NCBI GenBank assembly: GCA_000492175.2 | Contig: CP097573.1 | Coordinates: 2,542,001-2,606,000, forward strand | Source: Firmicutes bacterium ASF500 | GTDB lineage: Bacteria; Bacillota; Clostridia; Oscillospirales; Oscillospiraceae | Reading direction: 5' to 3' | DNA: 64,000 nt | In this document: positions 1 to 12,000 of the stretch, in pieces | How the letters are laid out: the number at the start of each line of letters is the position of its first letter | Numbering within the stretch: position 1 is the first letter of the stretch | Program-made: the position numbers and the translations under genes | The notes under the pieces: generated by a model | What the model was told of the DNA's origin: nothing | Databases searched by the model: none | The model's input: the letters and a program-made list of their open reading frames with translations, nothing else

Positions 1-3000
1 AGCCGGGTGGCAATTACACCGTGTCGGGCTCCAAGACGTTTGTAATCCAAAAGGCGAATATCGTGTTCAATCCGGCTCCGAGCGCGGCTGTTATCACCTA
101 CGACGGCAAGGCCCATGAGCTCCTGGTCCCTGGCACGACCAGCGGCGGCGAAGTGCTGTACGCGCTGAACAGCGCAACAAGCAGGTATGACGCGGCCATC
201 CCCCAGGCCACACTTGCGGGGGATTACACCGTCTATTACAAGGTCGTGGGAGATAAAAACCACAACGATTTCGCGGTGCAGTCCGTGGACGTGACCATCC
301 AGCGCAAGGAGCTGACCGACATCACCATCGAGCTGACCCCCGACAGCTTTGAGTATGACGGCACGGAGAAGCTGCCCACAGTCACGGTTAAGGACGGCAA
401 GACGGTACTGCCGGAGGAAGAGTATACATGGGAATGTGATGTGGATTCTCCGACGAACCAGGGTACTTACACCATTACAATTGAGGACGCTCCGGGCGGC
501 AACTACGATCTGACCGGAGTTACCCCCAACACCGCCACCTTCACCATCGGCAAGACGGCGCAGGCTCCGCTGGTGATCGAGGACAAACCCACCTCCACTG
601 TCTACGGTGACACGTTCACGCTGACCACCAGCGGCGGCTCCAGCAGCAGCGCGGTGACTTGGAGCGTGACAGGTCCTGCCACCGTGGACAAGAACACCGG
701 CGATGTGGAGATCACAGGTGTGGGTGAGGTCACCATTACGGCCACCAATCCCGGCGACCAAAACTACCTGCCGGTCTCCGACCAGTGGACCTTTACCGCC
801 GAGCCAAAGCCTGTTACGGCTTCCGTTGTGGTCGGGAATAAGGCCTATGACGGTACGACAAGCGCTGCCGTAACCACCGCTGATATTGACGCCGACCTTC
901 TGACCGGCGACACAGTGACCATCGACCCGGCCAGCATTACCGCCGCCTTTGACACCGTCAATGTGGGCACGGGGAAGACCGTCACACTGGATACCTCCAA
1001 GGTTCAGGTGACTGGCGATACAGCCAAATATGACATCAGCTATCCCGACGCAGTGACGGCGAATATCACCCAGGCGACTACCAGAATCACCACCGAACCT
1101 ACGGGAATCGCTCCGCTGACCTACACAGGCGAGCCTCAGGAGCTGGTCACGGCGGGCAAGACCAATGTGGGCTTCCTGGTCTATTCGCTGGACGGGACCA
1201 ATTTCTCCCCCGACATCCCCACAGGGACCAACGCCGGAACCTACAACGTCTATTATAAGGTAGACGGGACCGCCGACTACACTGGCGTAGCCGTGAACAC
1301 AACACCGATTTCCGTGACCATCGGCCCCAAGTCCATCACGCCTGTGGTGGAGCTGTCGGAGTCCTCCTTCCTGTACGACGGCACGAAGAAAGAACCGAAG
1401 GTTACAGTCAAGGATGGTAAAACCGTAATTGGCGAGGAGCAGTACACGATCACGTGGGCAAATGACGACACGTCGGTTACAGACGGATTGCTGACATCCG
1501 CCGGTACGTATACAGCCACCATCGAGAACGTCCCCAACGGGAACTATTCCTTCACTGTCACCGCCAAGGCGGAAATCGTCCCGGCGGAACAGGCCGCGAT
1601 AGAGATCACCGGTCAGCCCGCCCATGTCTACTACGGTGACAGGATTACCAGCCTGGGGACCTCCGGCGGCACCGGAGAAGGAACGGTAAAATGGAGCGTC
1701 ACAGCGGGCGGAGCCAGCGCTGAGATTGATGAGGACTCGAGCGTTCTCACCATCAAGGGCACCGGGTCCGTCACGGTCAAGGCGGAGCGAACGGTCCCCA
1801 ACTATGGCCCCGTGAGCGCTGTCTGGACCTTTACCGTAGAGCCCAAGCCGGTTTTGGCGGAGGTGACGGTCACCGGGAAGGTCTACGATGGAACTACAGC
1901 TATTGCCGATGCCGACATTGCGGTGGCGGTAAAGGCCAGCGATTTGGTCGATTCTGTCAACGATGTTATCACAATCACCGCGAAGGGTACCTATGACAAC
2001 GCCAACGTGGGGATCGGCAAAACGGTCACACTGTCCGATGTGAAGGTGACGGCTGACGCTGATAAATACAGCGTCGCCTATCCCGCCACCGCCAAGGGCG
2101 ATATTACGCCAAGGGGAGTTGCTGTGACGGTCACGCTGTCCGGCAACGATTTGCAGACGGATAATACCGTCATGCCCCCCGCTTATTCCTACGACTACGA
2201 CGGCACCGAGAAAAAACCCAATGTGACCGTCACAGCGAACGATGATAATGCGGTGCTGGCAGACAGCGACTACAGCGTGGGCTACGCCAATAACAAAAAT
2301 GTCGGCGACGCAACTGTAACTGTCACCGCAAAGGAGGGCGGCAACTATACCTTTGCTGACGTAGAGGTGAAGTTCGCCATCAAGAAAACCGGCGCGGAGC
2401 TGACCAAGGCCCCGGCGGCCAAGAGCCTGACCTATACCGGACAGCTCCAGGACCTGGTGGACGTAGGCACCGCCACCGGCGGTACCGTGGTGTATTCCAA
2501 AACTGGTGCGGACAGCTCCTATTCGGAGACCATTCCCCAGGAGACGAACGCGGGCACCTACACCGTGTATTACATGGTAAAGGGCGACGACAACCACGCC
2601 GATACCGAGGCTGGTCAGGTGTCCGTGACCATCAAGCCGAAGGAAATCACCCCCGCCATCACGCTGGAGAAAAACTCCTACGAGTATGACGGCAATGCGA
2701 AAACCCCCGGTGTTACTGTCAAGGATGGTACGGATACGATTGACGGTTCGGAGTACAGCGTATCCTACCGCGACAACATCAACGCCGGTACGGCCACGGT
2801 CATCGTCAGCAACAACAACGGCGGCAACTACATCGTGAACGGTACGGCCACCTTTGAGATTACCAAAAAAGCGCCCACATTTACGGCTCCGGCGGGAAAA
2901 AGTGACTTGCAGTACAACGGCGAGGCGCAGGAGCTGGTCACGGCGGGTGTCTGCGGTGAGGGCACTGTGGAATACTCGGTGAACGGTGGGAATTATTCCA

Positions 3001-6000
3001 CAGCTATCCCCGTAGGAACAGCTGTCGGCACCTACACCATCGACTACAAGGTGCTGGGCGACGCCAACCACAGCGACACCGCCCCGGTGCAGCTGACGGT
3101 GGAGATTGGTAAAAACAAGGTGACAAATCCCACCATCACCTTGTCCTCCAACCGATTTACGTACAATGGCAACCATCAGGAGCCCACCATCACCGTCTAC
3201 GACAACAACAACCGTGAGATTCCGAAACGTGAGTACACGGTGACGATTACCGGCACTAAGAGCAACAATATGGTGGATGTGGACACCTACACCGTCACCA
3301 TTACCACGCCGGACACCTCCAATTATGTCATTACTGATAATGGTACGGTCAATGTCCGAACCTTCGAGATCGTCCCGGCGGACCAGGAGAGCATTTCCAT
3401 CACCGGCACCAAAGCCCAGGTCTACTACGGCGACACCATCCAGTTGGGCGTCACGGGCGGTACCGGCGCAGGGACCATTTCCTGGAAGGTCGAGGCTAAG
3501 GACGGCAGCGCAGTCTCCAGCACCATCAGCACCACGGGACTGCTCACCGTGCGGGACGTGGGCGGGCCTTACACTGTCACAGTGACCCGTACCAAGGACA
3601 ACTACGGCACCGTATCCGCCGAGTGGGAGTTCAGCGTGAGCAAGAAGCCTGTGACGGCGGTGCTGACTGGCGTTGACAAGCCCTTTGACGGCAATACAAC
3701 CGCAACTGTAAAGGCTAAGGTGGCCGCAAGCGACCTAGTGTTCGGTGATACGTTCACCATTCCGGATTTGACAGGCACCTTCGACAATGCGAATGCCGGA
3801 ACGAATAAGACCATTACTATCACCGGCTCTGCCCCGACGATCTCTGACCCGAAGGCGGCCAACTACAATATCACTTATCCCGCCACTGCCACTGCGTCCA
3901 TTCTGACGGGGGCCGCGACGGTGGATACCGACCCGGAAGCTGTGCCCAACCTGACGTACGACGCCAGCAAAGCCCAGGAGCTGGTGACAGCGGGCACTGT
4001 GACCGGCGGAACCATGGTCTACTCCCTGGACGACGGCACCAATTTTTCCGCCGCCATCCCCAAGGCCAAGGACGCCGGTAAGTATACGGTCTACTTCAAG
4101 GCTCAAGGCGACGGCAACCACACGGACAGCGAGGTCAAATCTGTGCAGGTGACCATCGATCAGCAGACGGTAGCATCGGGAGACGTTCAAATTGAGCTGA
4201 CGCCCCCCAGCGCACAGTATGACGGCAATGTAAAGCGGCCCGAGGTCGTTGTCAGGGATAAAGCGAACAATGTGATTCCGAAGAGCGAGTATAAGGTCAC
4301 GTATGTTGATGATTCCGGCGAGAACTGGACGAATCAGGGAACATACACAGTCAAGGTTGAGAATATCACCGGCGGCAACTATGTCGTTGAGACGGCTACA
4401 GCTGACTTTATAATCAGCACATCGGCCCAGGCCCCGCTGGAGATCGTCAACAAACCCGGCCTCGTCCACTACGGCGACACCTTCACCCTCAGCGCGGTAG
4501 GCGGCTCCGGCAACAGTGCGGTCAAATGGAGCAGCAGCGATGAGAATATTGCTTTTGTTGATGACAACGGTTTTGTGACCATCAAGGGAGTGGGTCCCGC
4601 CACGATCACCGCGACCAAGCCGGGCGGCAGCAACTATGACACGGTGACAGCGGACTATCCCCTCAACGCGCTGAAAAAACCGGTCACAGCCATTGTCACT
4701 GCGGACGACAAGGTGTACAACGGTGATGCGAACGCCACCCTCCACGTCACATGGGAGAAGGGTGCGCTAGTTGGGAATGACGAGATCAAAATTGAGACCC
4801 TGACGGGAACCTTCGAGGACGAGAAGGTCGGAACAAATAAAAAGGTGACCGTTACCTGTAAGTTTGTTGCTGATGCGACCTATAACAAGTACGACATCAC
4901 CATCCCGCCCGACACCACCGCGTCCATTCTCAAGGCAGAAGCTGAGGCACCGTCCATAACAGCGAACACCTTGACATACAACGGCTCAGCCCAAGACCTT
5001 GTGACTGGCGGAACTCAGGGAACTACCCTCTACTCCGACACCCGGGACGGCGTATATACCGCGACTGTACCCACCGGGACCAACGCGAAAACCTACACGG
5101 TCTGGTACAAGGCAAAGGGCGATGCCAACCATAACGATTCCCAGCTCCAGGCTATCCAGGTGACCATCAGCCGGAAACCGCTGACGGCGGAAGCCGCGAA
5201 TACCACCCTGTCCGGCAACGACTTGCAGACGGAAGCCGACGGAACCTATTACTATCAGTATGACGGAAGCGATAAAACCCCCTCTGTTATCATCAAAGAC
5301 GGTTCTGCGGTCATCCCGGCCAGCGAGTACACTGTCAGCTACAGCGATAATAAGAACGTAGGTGAGGCCACCGTCACCATCACGAACAGCGAGGGCGGAA
5401 ACTACATCGTCAGCGGCAGCGTGACATTCGAGATCCGCAAGGGCGGCGCGGAGCTGGTGAACGCTCCCCAGCCGGTCAGGGGCCTGACCTACACCGGACA
5501 GGCGCAGGAGCTGGTGACCGGAGGCACCGCGACGGGCGGCCACATCGAGTATGCGCTGGATGGCGGCGCGTGGAGTGAAGACATTCCCAAAGCGACCAAT
5601 GCGGGAACTTATACGGTGACTTACAAGGCAGTAGGCGACGGTAACCACGAGGACGGCACAAAGGAAGGCGCGGTCACCGTGACCATCAGCCCGAAGGAAG
5701 TAATCAGTCCGAAGGTCACAGTGTCCGGTGGCCCCTATACCTATGACGGAAGCGCAAAGGAACCGGGTACCGCTAATGTCAAGGTGGAGGACGGCGGCAA
5801 CACCATCCCCGACACCGAGTACGCCCTGTCCTACCGCGACAACGTCAACGCCGGTACAGCGACGGTCATCGTCACCAATGCCAACGGCGGCAACTACATC
5901 GTAAACGGTACAGGGACCTTTGTGATTGCGAAGGGTACCGCGTCGGTGGCGACGGCTCCGAAGGGCTTGGAGAATCTGCCCTACAACAGCACCGAGCAGG

Positions 6001-9000
6001 CGCTGATTGAGGCGGGCACCGCTTCCAACGGGACTATGGTGTATTCCCTGAGCGAGACCGGCGAGTATACTCCGGCCATCCCCACCGGGAAAGCGGTCGG
6101 CAGCTACACCGTCTGGTACAAGGCCCAGGGCGACAGCAACCACGGTGACAGCGAAGCCCAGTCGGTAACTGCCTCCATCGCCAAGAACACCGTGACCGCG
6201 CCCACCATCCAGGTCACGCCGGAGACGGCGACCTACACCGGAGAGAAGCAGGAGCCTGCGGTTACTGTCAAGGACGACGCTGGCATTGTGATCGACGGCA
6301 GTGAGTACACGGTGACGTACAGCGGTGATCTAATCAACGTGGGCCAGTACACTCTGACTATTACCGAAGCTGCCGATGGAAATTACGCGTTCACGCCTGG
6401 CAAGAACACCGCCGAATTTGAAATCCTTCCGGCGGACCAGACGCCTCTGACCATCACCGGCAAGCGGGAGCGGGTCTACTACGGCGACACCATCCAGTTG
6501 GGCGCAGAGGGCGGCAATGGGACGGTGACCTGGAAGGTCGATAACGGCCCCGCCAGGATCGACGAGAAGACTGGACTGCTCACCATTACCGGCGTGGGTT
6601 CTGTTACGGTCACAGCCACCAGTACGGCCACCGGCTACGACGACCAGACCGCCACTTGGCCGTTCTATGCGGACAAAAAGCAGGTCACAGCCGTTGTGAC
6701 AGCGGCAGACAGGGCCTACAACGGCGATACGGATGCCGACTTGACCGTCACCATCAGCAGCGGCCTGGTTTCCGGCGACAGCATTACCGGAGCACAAGCG
6801 GAGGGACATTTCACGGATAAGAATGTCGGGGAGAACAAGACCGTCGTCATTGACAGCCTGACGTTCCCGGACGATATTAATGCAAAGTACGATATCGTTC
6901 CCCCTGTTACGGTTACCGCGACGATTTTCAAGGCGGACGTGGATGAAACAAAGGTGACCGCGCCCACGGCGGCGGTTGATTTGGAGTACACCGGCCTTGC
7001 CCAGGCGCTGGTCGCAGAGGGCTCCTCGCCGGACGGCGCCATGGAATATTCCCTGGACGGCAAAACCTACTCCGCCAGCCTCCCCACCGGCACCAACGCG
7101 GGCGATTACGAGGTCTGGTACCGGGTGAAGGGCGACGGCAACCACAACGACACAGCGGGCACAAAGCTGACCAACAAAGTGACCATCGACCCGCAGACTG
7201 TGGACACGCCGATCATCGAGTTCACGCCCAACAATATTGAGTATGACGGCAAGATGCACAAGCCCGCCGTCACAGTCAAGGACAACGAGGGGAGCGTGAT
7301 TCCGGGAACGGAGTACGAAGCCACTTACGATGCCGCCACGGACTGGATCTCCGTGGGAGCTCACAAGGTCACCGTCACCGACAAGGATGGCGGAAACTAC
7401 ACCTTTGACGATGCGGAGGCGACATTTACGATTCGCCCGGCGGGCCAGGGCGCTCTGTCCATCGTAAATCAGCCCGGCAGGGTCCAGTACGGCGACAGCT
7501 TCACGCTGGCCGTTTCGGGCGGTACTGTGGCGGGTGACGTGACATGGGCCAGCAGTGATTCGACTACCGCTTCCATTGACTACCAGAGCGGTCTGGTAAC
7601 AGTCCATAAGTCCGGCGGGCCGGTCACGATCACAGCCGAAAGGACGGTCGCAGGTTACGAAACGGTCAGGGCCACCTGGACATTCAGCGCGGGAAAGAAG
7701 TCCGTCACGCCCATCGTGACCGCCAGAGACAAGGTGTTTGATGGGGACGACAGCGCCAACCTGGACATCACATGGCAGTCCGGCGACCTGCTGAACGGCG
7801 ATACCATCCCCCTGAACCTGACCGGCAAGTTCAGCGACGCCAATGTGGGAACCAACAAGACCGTCACCGTCACGGGAACCCTTCCCGCCGACGAGCGGTA
7901 CGACATCAAGCTTCCCCCCTTCCCGACGGCGTCCATCACCCCAAAGGCCGCCAGCCTGACAGGAGCGACAAATCCTGAGTTGACCTACAACGGCAATCCT
8001 CGGCCCCTGGTCAGCGGCGTTACAGCGACAAACGGCACCCTCGCCTATTCCCGGAACGGCACCTACTACACGCTGAGCGTTCCCAAGGAGACCAACGCGG
8101 GTACGTACACCGTCTGGTACAAGGCCCAGGCCGATGCCGATGGGAACTATAAGGACAGCCCCGCAGTCGGTGTGGAGGTGACCATCAAGCCGAGGGAGGT
8201 GACAGATCCTGTCATCGAGCTGTCCGGCGGCGACTTGCAGATAGACACCGATGGAACCTATTACTATGAGTATGACGGAAGTTATAAAACTCCCTCCGTT
8301 ATCATCAAAGACGGTTCGGCGGTCATTCCAGCCAGCGAGTACACGGTCGGCTACAGCGACAACAGGAACGTGGGCGACGCCACTGTCACCGTCACTGACA
8401 ACCCCGGCGGGAACTACAGCATCACAGAGAAGACCGCGACCTTCACCATCAGGGCGGGAGCTCCCGCTGTGACGGCGGAGCCGGAGCCCAGGAACCTGAC
8501 CTACAACGGACGGGAGCAGACCCTTGTGACACGCGGCGCCGCAGTCAATGGCCACATGGAGTATTCCTTTGATGAGTACGACGACTACGGCACAGCGCTC
8601 CCCAAGGAAATTGATGCGGGCGTTTATGAGGTCTGGTACAAGGTAGTGGGTGATGACGGCACCGAAACCATTCCGGAATTGGTGATTGCGGAAATCCTGC
8701 CGAAGACGGTTATCCCTACGGTCACAGTGAGCCTGACGAGCGATCCGCTCCAGTGTACCGGTTCCCCGCTAAAGCCTCCTGTAATCGTAGTCGTGGAAAA
8801 CAAAACGCTTACGAACAATGTGGATTATACCGTTACCTACAGCAATAACATCAAAGCAGGCACGGCAACAGTTACGGTTCAGAGTGTGAGCGGCTGCAAT
8901 TACCAATTCTCCGCCACAGCATACTTTGAGATCGTGAAGGGCAAAGCGGAATTTTTGGTGAAGCCAAGTGCCAATGAAAATTTGTTCTACACCGGAGAGC

Positions 9001-12000
9001 CCCAGGCGCTTGTTACCACAGGCATAACGCAGGACGGCCTTGTGCTCTATTCCACGGACGGCCTCAACTACTCCCCCATTGTTCCCACTAAGACCGAGCG
9101 GGGCAACTACTCGGTGATTGCCAAGGTGCAGGGGAACGACACCCACGAGGACAGTGACCTTGTGGTGATCCCCTCCGTGAAAATCGACAGGAACCAGGTG
9201 CAGTCCCCGACTGTGGCCCTGTCCGAAAACAGCATGGAATACACCGGCACCGAGTTGAAGCCCACCGTTACCGTGACCGACAAGGGCAAGGTCATCCCGG
9301 CTGGTGAATATACGGTGTCCTACAGCAACAACGTGAAGATTGGCGAGGCCACCGTTACCGTTACCGGAAACGGGGACAACTACACGACCTTCACGGCGAC
9401 CGCCAAATTCCAGATCGTGGACGGCAGTCAGCCCGTCCTGACTATCACCGGCAAGCAGGACAGCGTGGTCTACGGCGATACCCTCCGCCTGGGTGCCACC
9501 GGCGGAACCGGAGCGGTGACCTGGAGCAGCAGCGACACGAACGTTGCCGCCATCGACAGCAGTACCGGCGTGGTGACCACCAAGAAGTCCGGCAGCGTCA
9601 CGATTACAGCCGCCTCCGGAAGCCTGACCGACACCTGGACCTTCACCGTGGCCCCGAAGCCAGTCACCGCAGTTGTGATTGCCGCAGAGAAGCCCTACGA
9701 CAACAGCACGACCGCCACGTTGACCGTCACCCTCAGCGGACTGGTCGCAGGTGACAATGTTGACACCGTGACCGCCACAGGACATTTCATGGACGCGAAC
9801 GTGGGGACGAACAAGACCGTCATTATTGAAAGTCTGACAATCCCGGATGGCGTCAAGGAAAAATACTCTGTCACGGCTCCTGCCACCACCACGGGTAACA
9901 TCACCCCGGCGGCGGCAAAGGTGACGGATGCGCCGAAAGCCGTTACAGGTCTGACCTACACCGGCCTTCCGAAGGCCTTGGTGACCCCCGGCACGGCGGA
10001 GGGCGGAAATCTGGCCTACTCTCTGGACGGCACCAGCTACAGCTATAGCGTTCCCACGGCTGTGGACGCGGGCAGCTATACCGTCTGGTACAAGGCCGTC
10101 GCCGGAGACGACAATCACAAGGACAGCGCGGTCAATAAAGTGGAGAATGTGACCATTGGCGTGAACAGGGATACACCTACCGTCCTGTGTACGCCGGACA
10201 CGTTCCAGTATGACAGCACGGCGAAAACGCCCACCATCGTTGTCAGGGATTCTCAAAACCGCATTATCCCGGAGAGCGAGTACACCGTAGAACTTCCCGA
10301 TGGCCGGATCGCGGTGAAAGAATACGAAGTGACTGTCACAGACAAGCCGGGCGGCAACTATGAGTTCACCACTCCTGTGAAAGGTACCTTTAAGATCGTA
10401 TCCGCCAGCCAGAACCCTCTGTCCATCATCACCAGCACGCCGACCAATATCCACTACGGCGACAGCTTCCGCCTGAGCGCCATGGGCGGCTCCGGAAGCG
10501 GCGCGATCAAGTGGAGCATCAAGGAAAGAAGCGGCGTGGCGACCATCGGCGACGATGGCGTCGTGACCGTAATAGGCACCGGCGGATTTACCGTGGAAGC
10601 CTACCGGGAGGCCGCAGACGGCTACAACCAGTCCAACACGGCCAGCGTAGCCTTTGAGGCAAAGCCGAAGCCCGTGACCCCGGTGGTAACGGCGGCCGAC
10701 AAGCCCTATGACGGAACGACCGATGCGACCTTGACAGCGTCCTGGAAGAGCGGCGATCTGGTAGGCACTGACACGATTACCCTCACTGTGGGCGGCGCAT
10801 TTGCAACGGCGGACGCTGGCACAGGCAAGCGGGTGGACATCACGTCGTCAAATCCTGTCGGGGAGTCCGGAAATTACATGATCACCTGGCCTGACAGCAC
10901 CACAGCGTCGATCTACAAGGTAGACGCGAAGTTGGCCACCGCACCTACCGATCCCAACCTGACCTACAACGGTAGCGCACAGAACCTTGTCACCGGCGGT
11001 ACGACGGTGAATGGCATTGGCGTTGTGGAGTACAGCACGAGCGAAAAGGGCGCCTATTCCACCACCATTCCCACCGGCACCGAGGTCGGCAAGTACACCG
11101 TCTGGTATAAGGTCGCGGACAGCGTGAACTACACCGGCATACCCGCCGCGTCCATCGAAGTGGAGATTAAGAAGGCAGCCCCGAAGATCACCACTTCCCC
11201 CGCGGCATCTGGTACTGCGGGACAGCTGCTGAGCGATATTAAATTGAACGGCGGCGCAATAGAAGGTAGTGTGACGGGCAAGTTTGCTTGGGAGGATGGC
11301 AGCATCCAGGCTGTAGACGGCACTTCGTATAACGTGATCTTCACGCCAGACCCGGACTACACTGCCAACTACAACACAGTCACAATCCAAGTCCAAGTGA
11401 CCTTCACCAGTTCTACCTCCAGCTCCGGCGGCAATACCACCAACAGCACCCCGACAAAGACCACCGTCCAGAACGGTACGGCGAGCACTGTAGTGAGCGC
11501 CGCAGACGGCAGAAAGCTGGTGCGGCAGGCGGCGGCGAGTCAGAGCAGCAGCATTCTCATCAAGCCGGAGATCACCGGCGACGTGAACAAGTCGGAGGTC
11601 TCCATCCCGGCCTCTACGGTGAGCCAGATTGAGAGGGAGACCAACGCGGCCCTCACCGTCTCCGCGCCCATCGCCGACGTGACCATCCCCCAGAGCGCCA
11701 TGGACACCCTGAGCCGCGATGGCGGCACGGTCAAGGTGGTCACGGAGCAGGTGGAGCAGGGCATTGCCCTGACCCTGACCGCCGGCGGCAAGGCGGTGGA
11801 GAACGTTCCCGGCGGCGTGACCCTCGCCGTCCCTGCGGCGGACGCCGGCCCCGGCACGGTAGCCGTGCTGGTCCATGAGGACGGCACCCGGGAGACCATC
11901 CGCAAGAGCGTTGTGGAAAACGGCGCGATGAACATCCCGCTGAGCGGCTCCGCCACGGTGGAGATCGTGGACAACAGCAAGTCCTTCGCCGACGTGGCGG

